Source: Pseudomonas sp. SID14000 (GTDB lineage Bacteria; Pseudomonadota; Gammaproteobacteria; Pseudomonadales; Pseudomonadaceae). From it: a stretch of DNA of 64,000 bases. The notes below the pieces were generated by a model, which saw nothing but the letters and a program-made list of their open reading frames with translations, made no database searches and was not told the DNA's origin. The translations under genes and the position numbers were made by a program. Shown here piece after piece: positions 1 to 7,148 of this stretch (its first letter is position 1; every line of letters starts with the position of its first letter). The stretch is from contig NZ_NFZQ01000011.1 in the NCBI RefSeq assembly GCF_002165135.1, positions 124,001-188,000 on the forward strand, in the 5' to 3' direction.

Positions 1-574
1 GGTAGGCCGGCTTCATGAACGGATCTTCCCAGGTCGCCCAGTGGCGGCCGTCTTCCGCCGGCCCGCTGCCGATCGGGTTGCCGTTCGACAGCAGCACCGG
101 GTAGCGATGCTGTTCGGCGATGACCGTGGTGGTGAAGGTGCTCATCACGTCCGGGCGGTCGAGGTAGTAGGTGATCTTGCGGAAGCCTTCGGCCTCGCAC
201 TGGGTGCAGAACATCTTGCCCGACTTGTACAGGCCTTCCAGCGCGGTGTTGCTTTCCGGGTGGATCTTCACGCTGGTGTCGAGGGTGAAGCGATCGGCCT
301 TGGGATGCACGGTCAGGCTGTCGGCGTCGAGCTGGTAGTCACCCGGCTGCAGTTCCTGGTCATCCAGCGAGGCACGCAGCAGTTCCAGCTGCTGGCCATC
401 GAGTTCCAGTGGCGGCAGGCCGGCACCGCGTGCCGGGTTGCGGCGCATGACCAGTTGTGCGTGGACCAGGGTGTGGTCCTCGAACAGTTCGAAGGTCAGG
501 TGCGTCTCGTCGATCAGGTACTCGGGCGCCTGGTAATCCTTGAGGTAGATCACTTGCGGTTGTTCGGTACGCAT
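1..574 (-). CDS. pepN: Aminopeptidase N, N-terminal part (cut by window edge)
   Basis: The 191 visible codons are the N-terminal beta-domain of the M1-family metallo-aminopeptidase that removes N-terminal residues from peptides in the cytoplasm. The start MRTEQPQVIYLKDY, the stretch FTLDTSVKIHPESNT and the segment MFCTQCEAEGFRKITYY, followed by DRPDVMS, are typical of gammaproteobacterial PepN. The zinc motif HEXXH and the GAMEN motif lie beyond the left edge and cannot be checked. The ATG is preceded by AAAGGA. The gene follows the DUF2797 gene by 13 bases on the same strand, so the two may be co-transcribed. Identity is secure; completeness is unknown. Confidence 0.93.
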   Translation of the reverse strand, partial: MRTEQPQVIYLKDYQAPEYLIDETHLTFELFEDHTLVHAQLVMRRNPARGAGLPPLELDGQQLELLRASLDDQELQPGDYQLDADSLTVHPKADRFTLDTSVKIHPESNTALEGLYKSGKMFCTQCEAEGFRKITYYLDRPDVMSTFTTTVIAEQHRYPVLLSNGNPIGSGPAEDGRHWATWEDPFMKPAY

Positions 575-587
575 GTGCAGGTCCTTT

Positions 588-1418
588 TTACTGGAGCACG
601 GCCAACTGGTAGGCCGTGTACTTGCGAATATTGATCACACCGGTGTCGAAGATCAGGTACTGGCCCTTGATGCCCAGCAGCGTGCCTTCCACTACCGGGT
701 CCTTGTCGAGGTTGAAGCTGACGATCTTCGCCGGGTAGGCCTCGACCGGGTACTTCATCTGCACCACTTCGGCATCGGCCAGCGGCTGGATCGCCTGCAG
801 GCCGAAGCGGCCCTGCAGCTCGCGCAGGCCATCTGCGCAGGCGTCGAAGACCTGCTCACGAATGGCGACCAGGTCGAGCTCCTCGGCATCGCCCTTGAGC
901 AGGGTGCGCCAGTTGGTGCGGTCCGGCACCTGGCTGCGCAGCAGGTCTTCGACCAGGCCGGACTGCTGGCGGGTGGCAACGCGCATGATCGGCAGGGCCT
1001 GGCTGGCGCCCTGGTCGAGCCAGCGGGTGGGCAGCTGGGTGGCGCGGGTGATGCCGACCTTGATCCCCGACGAGTTGGCCAGGTAGACCACGTGATCGGT
1101 CATGCAGAACTGTTCGCCCCACGACGGCTCGCGGCAGGTGCCGGCGTCGTAGTGGCACTTTTCCGGGGCCATGATGCACACGTCGCACTGGGCCAGCCTG
1201 GTCATGCACGGGTAGCAGTAACCCTGGCTGAAGCTGGTCTTGGTGCGCTTGCCACAATGACTGCAGTGAATGGCACCGAGGTATTCCAGGCGCAGGCGCT
1301 GGCCGATCAGCGGATTGACCGGCACCTGGGTGTCATCCAGGCGGAAGCTGTACTGCACCACTGGTGCCTCCAGGCTTACCGCCATCTTGCTCAACGAGCC
1401 ACGAGCGAGTTCGATCAA
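588..1418 (-). CDS. DUF2797 family protein, cysteine-rich
   Basis: A 276-residue protein of unknown function, recognised as DUF2797. Nine cysteines lie between residues 52 and 105 (CxxC pairs at 52/55, 68/71 and 78/81, plus 88, 95 and 105), which suggests structural zinc or metal binding. A following segment, VVYLANSSGIKVGITR, then RWLDQGA, resembles a GIY-YIG-like fold; this is inference. I chose a TTG start at 1418, which overlaps the TGA stop of the upstream YeaC gene (TTGA) and gives MIELARGSLSKMAV. The first in-frame ATG downstream is at 1385. Longer starts would run deep into the upstream gene and are unlikely. pepN follows 13 bases downstream. Confidence 0.82.
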   Translation of the reverse strand: MIELARGSLSKMAVSLEAPVVQYSFRLDDTQVPVNPLIGQRLRLEYLGAIHCSHCGKRTKTSFSQGYCYPCMTRLAQCDVCIMAPEKCHYDAGTCREPSWGEQFCMTDHVVYLANSSGIKVGITRATQLPTRWLDQGASQALPIMRVATRQQSGLVEDLLRSQVPDRTNWRTLLKGDAEELDLVAIREQVFDACADGLRELQGRFGLQAIQPLADAEVVQMKYPVEAYPAKIVSFNLDKDPVVEGTLLGIKGQYLIFDTGVINIRKYTAYQLAVLQ

Positions 1419-1675
1419 TGTACCGAGTCCGACTTGAACAGAATGTTGGCGATCGGTGCGGACTTGGACGCGCATTCCTGCGGGCCCATGTAGCCGGTGC
1501 GCTGGTCTTCGGGCAGGTTTTTCATCTCCCAGGCGATTACCGCCTGCAGCGACAGCTCTTTCTGCTCGGCGGTGAGCTTGCGGCCATCCGACCATTTGCC
1601 GATTTCCACGGCCAGTTTCAGGCTCTCGTAGATTTCCGGGGTGATGTTTTCGATCATTTGCGCGAAAGTGGACAT
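1415..1675 (-). CDS. YeaC-like DUF1315 family protein
   Basis: A small protein of 86 residues beginning MSTFAQMIENITPEIYE. It matches the DUF1315/YeaC family, whose function is not known. It is mostly helical and charged, with a conserved IGKWSDGRKLT segment and no signal peptide or membrane segment. The start at 1675 was chosen because the protein begins at the usual family position; an upstream in-frame ATG would add only non-conserved residues. Its stop overlaps the TTG start of the DUF2797 gene, so the pair is probably translationally coupled. Confidence 0.85.
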   Translation of the reverse strand: MSTFAQMIENITPEIYESLKLAVEIGKWSDGRKLTAEQKELSLQAVIAWEMKNLPEDQRTGYMGPQECASKSAPIANILFKSDSVH

Positions 1676-1688
1676 AGAGTCTCCTGAT

Positions 1689-2567
1689 TCAAGCCGACAG
1701 TTTACGCCGGGCCAGCGCCCCACCCAAGAGCCCGGTCAGGCATCCGATGAGCAGCCCGCCGACGTGGGCGGCGTTGGCGATCTGGCCAAGGCCCAGGGTG
1801 TCGATCACGCCGGTCAGGCACACCACCAGCCAGATCAGCATCATCACCAGCACGCCCTTGGGCAGGGTGAAGTAACGGTCGGGCGCCAGCCACTGGTACA
1901 GCCAGATATGCCCGAGCAGGCCGTACAGCACGCCGGACAGGCCACCGAACAGGCTCGGCCCGCTGGTGTAGTGCTGGGCCAGGTTGGACACCAGGCTGAA
2001 CAGCAGGGTCAGGCCAAGCAGCGCCCACGGGCCCTGGCGCAGTTCGATGCGTTTGCCCAGTTCCCAGTACCACAGGCTGTTCATGGCCAGGTGCAGCACG
2101 CCGAAGTGCAGCAGCATGGGCGATACCAGGCGCCACCACTGGCCTTCGTCCAGGCTTTGCGCCAGCGGGCTGAAGTACAGGTAGTCGCCCTGGACACGGA
2201 AGTCGAGGAAGGTGAGCCAGCTGATGGTGGTGAAGTTGTCGCCCAGGCCCGTAAGGCCGGCGACGATGAAACACAACAGCAGGATTAGGGTGGTGACTTT
2301 GCAAGCGCGGGCCTGTTCCGCCAGGGAGGGCCCTTTCGCGGGCACACCCGCTCCCACAGGGGCGGCGGTGGCTGACAGATCGGCGTTGCCGTCGGGGTAG
2401 CGTTGGTAGAGTTCGCGGACGTCTGCAGCCAGGGTGTCGGGGGCCCAGAGGACTTGTACCTCGCCCTCCTCACTGACCCGGTGTGGCACCTGCAGACGCT
2501 GCAGCAGTTGCACGAAGCCGCTGAGGTCGACCGACAGCGGCAGGCGCATCACTTCGATAATGTTCAT
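1689..2567 (-). CDS. Rhomboid family intramembrane serine protease
   Basis: A 292-residue GlpG-like rhomboid protease that cleaves transmembrane segments within the inner membrane. An N-terminal soluble domain (about 1-65) is followed by a linker and six hydrophobic segments from about residue 92. The catalytic serine is Ser211 in GGLSGVLYG and the histidine is His268 in AAHVGGL. The HxxxN motif (His159, Asn163) in HLAMNS completes the oxyanion site, so the enzyme looks active. Residues 70-80 (PVGAGVPAKGP) are encoded by an intact REP element that sits in frame in the linker before the first membrane segment. Its start overlaps the metallophosphoesterase stop by four bases. Confidence 0.92.
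   Translation of the reverse strand: MNIIEVMRLPLSVDLSGFVQLLQRLQVPHRVSEEGEVQVLWAPDTLAADVRELYQRYPDGNADLSATAAPVGAGVPAKGPSLAEQARACKVTTLILLLCFIVAGLTGLGDNFTTISWLTFLDFRVQGDYLYFSPLAQSLDEGQWWRLVSPMLLHFGVLHLAMNSLWYWELGKRIELRQGPWALLGLTLLFSLVSNLAQHYTSGPSLFGGLSGVLYGLLGHIWLYQWLAPDRYFTLPKGVLVMMLIWLVVCLTGVIDTLGLGQIANAAHVGGLLIGCLTGLLGGALARRKLSA
2329..2360. repeat. REP element embedded in the rhomboid coding sequence
   Basis: The 32 bases match the intergenic REP copies of this window (compare 48682-48777): a TTCGCGGG half, a variable four-base loop (caca here), then CCCGCTCCCACAGG. It is translated in frame as PVGAGVPAKGP in the linker of the rhomboid protease. All other clear REP copies here are intergenic. 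Confidence 0.85.
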
Positions 2568-3535
2568 TGGTTGGCCTGTGGGCGGTCGACGTCAACCCAG
2601 ACGAACTTGTGCGGGTCGATGCGGGTTTCATCATCCAGCCGGTAGGCGGCCAGTTTGCCGTAGAGCACGGCGCTGTAGTCCAGGCAGGCCAGGTTGGCGC
2701 GGATCGGCGCCGGGCGGCCGCTGCGCCAGTAATGGCCGACGAACAGCATGGGCTCGTCCTCGGCATAGCGTAGCAAGGCGTTCTTCTGGCTGTGGCTCAG
2801 TGGTGTACTGGCCACTTCCGCCGGCAGGGCGTCTGGCTGGAAGACGATGTCGCCGTAGGTTTGCGGGTCTTCTTCCCAGAACTTGGTCCGGAAAAACGCC
2901 CGGGTCAGGCCATCGCCGCCGGTCAGGGTCAGCCCATCCGGCAAGCGCATGTCGGTTCCGCGCAACAGCCGGTTGCACACATTGGCGGCGAAGCTGCCAT
3001 TCACCGCCGACGCCTGGATGAAGTGCTCGTCGATGCACCCGTCAGGGTATTGCTGGCGCAGCGGCTCGATCAGCCGCTTGTCCCAGCAGGCGTGCACCAG
3101 GCGGAAGCGCCCGGCGTCGATGAACAGCGGCAACTGGTAGAACCAGTTGACGAAGTCATGCCAGTCGGCAGGATGGTGGGCGAACTGGGTCAGGGTTTCG
3201 TCAATCAGACGGGCATGCCGCGGCGTGTGCTCGCGTACATAGGCCTTGCCGCTGCCGGGCAGTGCCGGCGTCACCCAGCCCAGGGCGTTGTACTCGTGGT
3301 TGCCCATGATGCAGAACGCCTGCCCGGCCTCGACCATGTCGTGGACGATGTGCAGCGCCTCGCGAATGCGTGGCCCGCGGTCGACGATGTCGCCGAGGAA
3401 CAGCGCCTGCCGCCACGGGTGGCGCCACATGCCGGCCACACGCTTGTAACCGAGGGCGTCGAGCAGGCGTTCAAGGGTCAGCGCACAACCGTGCACGTCA
3501 CCGATGATGTCGAAACTTCGCGCCGGATCGAGCAT
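2564..3535 (-). CDS. Metallophosphoesterase (calcineurin-like)
   Basis: A 323-residue protein with the dimetal phosphoesterase signature GDVHG (12-16), GDIVDRGP (48-55) and GNHEYN (78-83), as in the serine/threonine phosphatase / ApaH / bis-tetraphosphatase superfamily. It is probably a cytoplasmic hydrolase of phosphoproteins or dinucleoside polyphosphates; the substrate cannot be read from the sequence. The start ATG shares one base with the nadK stop (TGATG) and the stop overlaps the rhomboid start by four bases (ATGA), so nadK, this gene and the rhomboid gene form a coupled operon. Confidence 0.88.
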   Translation of the reverse strand: MLDPARSFDIIGDVHGCALTLERLLDALGYKRVAGMWRHPWRQALFLGDIVDRGPRIREALHIVHDMVEAGQAFCIMGNHEYNALGWVTPALPGSGKAYVREHTPRHARLIDETLTQFAHHPADWHDFVNWFYQLPLFIDAGRFRLVHACWDKRLIEPLRQQYPDGCIDEHFIQASAVNGSFAANVCNRLLRGTDMRLPDGLTLTGGDGLTRAFFRTKFWEEDPQTYGDIVFQPDALPAEVASTPLSHSQKNALLRYAEDEPMLFVGHYWRSGRPAPIRANLACLDYSAVLYGKLAAYRLDDETRIDPHKFVWVDVDRPQANQ

Positions 3536-4425
3536 CAGTCGTCCCTGCTTCCCAGGCGGCTGCCCCAGCCGAGCTTGGTGCGGCAGACCTCGTAGTAATT
3601 GTGGTCCAGCGGGTGGATCAGGCGCAGTTTCTGCGGTTTCTTGCTCACCGTGATGGTGTCGCCGGGGGCGCAGGTGAAGTGGTTCTGGCCGTCACAGGAT
3701 ACTTGCGGGTAGATCTGCAAGTCCTTGGACACCACGATCTTCAGCTCGCTGTTGCCGTCGACCACGATCGGTCGACCCGACAGGGTGTGCGGGTACATCG
3801 GCACGATGACGATGGCGTCGAGCTTGGGGTGCATGATCGGGCCGCCGGCCGACAGCGCGTAGGCAGTGGAGCCGGTGGGGGTGGCGACGATCAGGCCGTC
3901 GGCCTTCTGGCTGCAGACGAACTGGCCATCGATGTAGATCTCGAACTCGATCATGCGCGTGGACTTGCCGGGGTGCAGCACCACATCGTTCAGTGCATCA
4001 CCTTGGCCAATGGCTTCGTTATGGCGACGTACCTCGGCCTGCAGCAGGAAGCGGTTTTCCACCAGGTAGTGGCCATCGAGCACTTCGGCGACCTTCTCTT
4101 CCAGCTCGTCGGGGCGGATGTCGGTGAGGAAGCCCAGGTTGCCACGGTTGATGCCCAGCACCGGAATGTTGTGCCGGGCCAGGGCGCGGGCGGCGCCCAG
4201 CAGGCTGCCGTCGCCGCCGACCACGATGACCAGGTCGCAGACCTCGCCCAGCAGCTTGCGGGTGGAGGTTTGCAGGCCATGGCCGGGCAGCACTTCGGCG
4301 ATGGTGTCCTCGAGGATCACGTGCAGGTGGCGCTCGAGGAGGAATTTTTTCAGTCGGCGAATGGTGTCGAGCACCTGGGAGCTGCCAAGGCGGCCGATGA
4401 TACCGATATTGCGAAATTGCTCCAT
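3535..4425 (-). CDS. nadK: NAD kinase
   Basis: A 296-residue ATP-NAD kinase that phosphorylates NAD to NADP in the cytoplasm. The nucleotide-binding motif GGDGS is at residues 70-74, a second conserved segment reads LNDVVLHPGKS (Asn146-Asp147 in the NE/ND position), and the glycine-rich segment DGLIVATPTGSTAYALSAGG closes the active site. The length is normal for the family. It is the first gene of the nadK-metallophosphoesterase-rhomboid operon. The divergent DUF1853 gene begins 88 bases away, so both promoters must lie in that short gap. Confidence 0.96.
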   Translation of the reverse strand: MEQFRNIGIIGRLGSSQVLDTIRRLKKFLLERHLHVILEDTIAEVLPGHGLQTSTRKLLGEVCDLVIVVGGDGSLLGAARALARHNIPVLGINRGNLGFLTDIRPDELEEKVAEVLDGHYLVENRFLLQAEVRRHNEAIGQGDALNDVVLHPGKSTRMIEFEIYIDGQFVCSQKADGLIVATPTGSTAYALSAGGPIMHPKLDAIVIVPMYPHTLSGRPIVVDGNSELKIVVSKDLQIYPQVSCDGQNHFTCAPGDTITVSKKPQKLRLIHPLDHNYYEVCRTKLGWGSRLGSRDD

Positions 4426-4513
4426 GGGGCTCCTGCGAGGCTCTGCGGCGGGTGACTATGCCGCGATTATGGGCGAAACCACCGGGTAGCGGCAAACCGG
4501 CTATGCTCGCTGG

Positions 4514-5446
4514 ATGATGCCATTCGCCCTGCTCCACGACCTGCCCCGGCAACTACGCCGCCCCAGCGTGCGCGACCTCGCCTGGGCCCTGCTGTCGCCC
4601 CCGTTGCTCAGCAACCCACCCTGCCCCCAGCGCCACCCGCTGGCGGGCAGCCTGTGGGCGGACCAGCCGCAGCGCCTGGCAGACTGGCTGCGGGCGCTGG
4701 ATGACGATGACCGCCCATTGCGCGACTGGCTGGCGCAACTGGGCAGCCGGCGCCTGGGGCATTACTACGAACGCCTTTGGCAATTCGCCCTGAGCCAGGC
4801 GCCAGGCATCGAACTGCTGGCGGCCAACGTGGCGATTCGCGACAGCGGTCGCACCTTGGGCGAGCTGGACGTGGTGCTGCGCGACCGTGACGGCGTGCAC
4901 CACCTGGAACTGGCCATCAAGCTGTACCTGGGCCCGGAGCACGCCGGGCAGGACCCCGCCGCCTGGCTGGGACCGGGCTGCCATGACCGGCTGGGCAGCA
5001 AGCTGGCGCACCTGGCGCGGCACCAGTTGCCCATGTCGGCCGGGGCGCACAGCCGCGAGGTGCTGACGCGGCTGGGGGTGGAGCGGGTTCAGGCCCATGT
5101 GTGGCTGGGTGGCTATCTGTTCTACCCATGGCCTGGGCAGGCGCAGCCACCACGGGGTGCCAACCCGCAGCATTTGCGCGGGCGCTGGGTGCGGCGGCGG
5201 GACTGGACCAAGGCTGAAGGCGAACGTTGGCAGCCGCTGCAGAGGCATGCCTGGCTGGCGCCGGCGCGGGTCGAGGCGCATGAGTGCTGGATGGTGGAGC
5301 AGTTTGCGGCGTGGCTACATGTGCTGGAGCGACAGGCGCCGGCGCAGTTGCTGGTGAGGTTGGAGCAAGAGGCTGACGGGGCGTGGCAGGAGGCCGAGCG
5401 GGTGTTTATGGTGGCTGATGATTGGCCGCATCTGCCCGATGTCTGA
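4514..5446 (+). CDS. DUF1853 family protein
   Basis: A 310-residue protein recognised as DUF1853, of unknown function. It is rich in Leu, Arg and Trp, with the conserved segments LGHYYERLWQF near residue 80 and ELDVVLRDRDGVHHLELAIK near 120. The latter resembles the acidic-x-K core of PD-(D/E)XK nuclease folds, but that is only an inference. There is no signal peptide. Two adjacent ATG codons (4514 and 4517) could each be the start. It is divergent from nadK, and a REP pair follows four bases after its stop. Confidence 0.82.
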   Translation: MMPFALLHDLPRQLRRPSVRDLAWALLSPPLLSNPPCPQRHPLAGSLWADQPQRLADWLRALDDDDRPLRDWLAQLGSRRLGHYYERLWQFALSQAPGIELLAANVAIRDSGRTLGELDVVLRDRDGVHHLELAIKLYLGPEHAGQDPAAWLGPGCHDRLGSKLAHLARHQLPMSAGAHSREVLTRLGVERVQAHVWLGGYLFYPWPGQAQPPRGANPQHLRGRWVRRRDWTKAEGERWQPLQRHAWLAPARVEAHECWMVEQFAAWLHVLERQAPAQLLVRLEQEADGAWQEAERVFMVADDWPHLPDV

Positions 5447-5450
5447 TGTT

Positions 5451-5560
5451 GTCTGTGCTGGCCCCTTCGCGGGTAAACCCGCTCCCACAGGTACTGCACA
5501 GGTCTCTGACTCAGCGCTGTGCCTGTGTACGGGCAAGCCCGCGAAGAGGCCGGTGCAGAC
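5451..5560. repeat. REP doublet (inverted pair)
   Basis: Two oppositely oriented REP units, one with the core cgcgggtaaacccgctccc and one variant with acgggcaagcccgcgaagagg, share outer arms (gtctgtgctggcc / ggccggtgcagac) so the whole element can fold back. It lies between DUF1853 and the cytochrome b561 gene and may end transcription or stabilise the 3' end. Confidence 0.85.
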
Positions 5561-5667
5561 AACACAATTTTCACAGACCTGGCGCAAAGATTTGTTCCCC
5601 GTAGCCTTTAAAGTACTACCTGAGCGCCAGCAAGAGCGCCATTCCGACCTGATGACGAGGAACGATC

Positions 5668-6213
5668 ATGGTTTCATCCACACCCGCGACCCATTACGCA
5701 CGCCTGTCCATCGCCCTGCATTGGCTGATGCTGGTACTGCTGGCCGCTGTCTATGCCCTTATCGAACTGCGTGGCCTGTTCCCCAAGGACAGCGTCGAAC
5801 GTAACCTGATGAAGGACCTGCACTTCATGCTCGGGCTCGCCGTGTTCGTGCTGGTCTGGCTGCGCCTGGCCATCCGCCTGAGCCGCCCGACTCCACCCAT
5901 CGTGCCCAAACCTGCGGCCTGGCAGACCGGCTTCGCGCACCTGATGCACCTGGCGCTGTACCTGCTGATGATCATCCTGCCGGTGGCCGGTTGGCTGATC
6001 CTCAGCGCCGCCGACAAGCCGGTGCCGTTCTTCGGCCTGGAGCTGCCGCACCTGATCGGCCCGAACCCGGACCAGGCCAAGTTCATCAAAGGCTGGCATG
6101 AACGCATCGGCAGCTGGGGCTACTGGCTGATCGGCCTGCATGCGCTGGCCGGGCTGTATCACCACTATGTAAAACGCGACAACACGCTGCTGCGCATGCT
6201 GCCCTACAAGTAA
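5668..6213 (+). CDS. Cytochrome b561 family protein
   Basis: A 181-residue inner-membrane di-haem b cytochrome with four hydrophobic segments. Candidate haem ligands are the histidines in IALHWLM (segment 1), KDLHFML (segment 2), LMHLALY (segment 3) and GLHALAGLYHH (segment 4). Members transfer electrons between the quinone pool and periplasmic or small-molecule acceptors, and some detoxify superoxide. The start MVSSTPATHYARLS is preceded by the purine-rich gacgaggaac. Its 3' end overlaps the convergent PLP enzyme gene by ten bases. Confidence 0.9.
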   Translation: MVSSTPATHYARLSIALHWLMLVLLAAVYALIELRGLFPKDSVERNLMKDLHFMLGLAVFVLVWLRLAIRLSRPTPPIVPKPAAWQTGFAHLMHLALYLLMIILPVAGWLILSAADKPVPFFGLELPHLIGPNPDQAKFIKGWHERIGSWGYWLIGLHALAGLYHHYVKRDNTLLRMLPYK

Positions 6214-7097
6214 CCGCGCCGGCCCTGCAGGCCGCCGGTGTGCACGATGATCAGGCGGGTGCCGGGCGCGAACAGCCCGGCCTTGACCTGCTCACGCAGA
6301 GCCAGCAGGGCCTTGCCGGTGTACAGGGCTTCGAGCGGCACGCCGGTGTGCCGCTCGAAGTCGGCGATGAACGCCAGCAACTCAGCGTCGAATTTGCCGA
6401 AACCGCCACGGCAGGCGTCGTGTAGCTGGTAGCCGCGCGTACCCACCAGTTCCGTCACCGCTTGCGCTACCCCGTGATCACCGGGGACGGCCAATGCGCC
6501 ATGTACCACATGCCCCCCCTCCTCGGCCAACACCAGGCCGGCCAAGGTAGTCCCTGTTCCGGCGGCCAGCCACCAGGCGTCGTAGTCGCCCCAGCCAAGT
6601 GCTGCGATTTGTGCCCGGGCCTGTTCCATGATCAGGGCACAGCCCTGCGCACCGGCCAGCCCGCCACCGCCTTCGGGGATACAGTGCCAGCCCGGATAGC
6701 GCGCCTGCCAGGGCTCCCAGAAACCTGGCTGGTTGCGCGCGCGGTAGCCGCCATAGCCCAGCCAGTGCAGTTCCATGCCCAGCGCCTCCAGGTCACGCAC
6801 CGTTGGCGTGTCCTGGGCGTGGCCACGCAGCAGGCCGGCGGTGGCGAAGCCGAAGCGCTTGCCAGCGGCGGCCAGGGCGTGCAGGTGGTTGGAATGGTTG
6901 CCGCCGAGGCTGATCAGGCCCGGGGCATTACTGGCCGTGGCTTGCTGCAGGTGATGGCGCAGCTTGAACCATTTGTTGCCGCTGATCAGCGGATCGATCA
7001 GGTCCAGGCGCAGGATGGCGGCTTCGAGCCTGGTGTTTTGCAGCCAAGGCAGATTCAGGGGGTGTAGAGGGGCTTGGGGAAGGTCGAGTGCATGCAT
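6204..7097 (-). CDS. PLP-dependent D-cysteine desulfhydrase / ACC deaminase family enzyme
   Basis: A 297-residue fold-type II PLP enzyme. The lysine that binds PLP is Lys42 in SGNKWFKLR, and the family motif GGNHSNHLHALAA lies near residue 65. A glycine-rich AAGTGTTLAGLV loop that binds the phosphate is also present. Sequences like this are usually annotated 1-aminocyclopropane-1-carboxylate deaminase/D-cysteine desulfhydrase. I cannot separate the two activities; D-cysteine desulfhydrase is more common outside rhizosphere ACC-deaminase loci. It is 51 bases downstream of fadH on the same strand and overlaps the cytochrome gene tail to tail. Confidence 0.87.
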   Translation of the reverse strand: MHALDLPQAPLHPLNLPWLQNTRLEAAILRLDLIDPLISGNKWFKLRHHLQQATASNAPGLISLGGNHSNHLHALAAAGKRFGFATAGLLRGHAQDTPTVRDLEALGMELHWLGYGGYRARNQPGFWEPWQARYPGWHCIPEGGGGLAGAQGCALIMEQARAQIAALGWGDYDAWWLAAGTGTTLAGLVLAEEGGHVVHGALAVPGDHGVAQAVTELVGTRGYQLHDACRGGFGKFDAELLAFIADFERHTGVPLEALYTGKALLALREQVKAGLFAPGTRLIIVHTGGLQGRRGYL

Positions 7098-7148
7098 GAA
7101 TCGCAGTTTACAGGGAAACCTTGGGGGCGCGTTGCGCCCCCTGCTATC

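Noticed and set aside
3967..4001. NAD kinase with a defective NE motif (ND instead)
   Set aside because: ND at this position is a normal variant; all other motifs and the length are regular.
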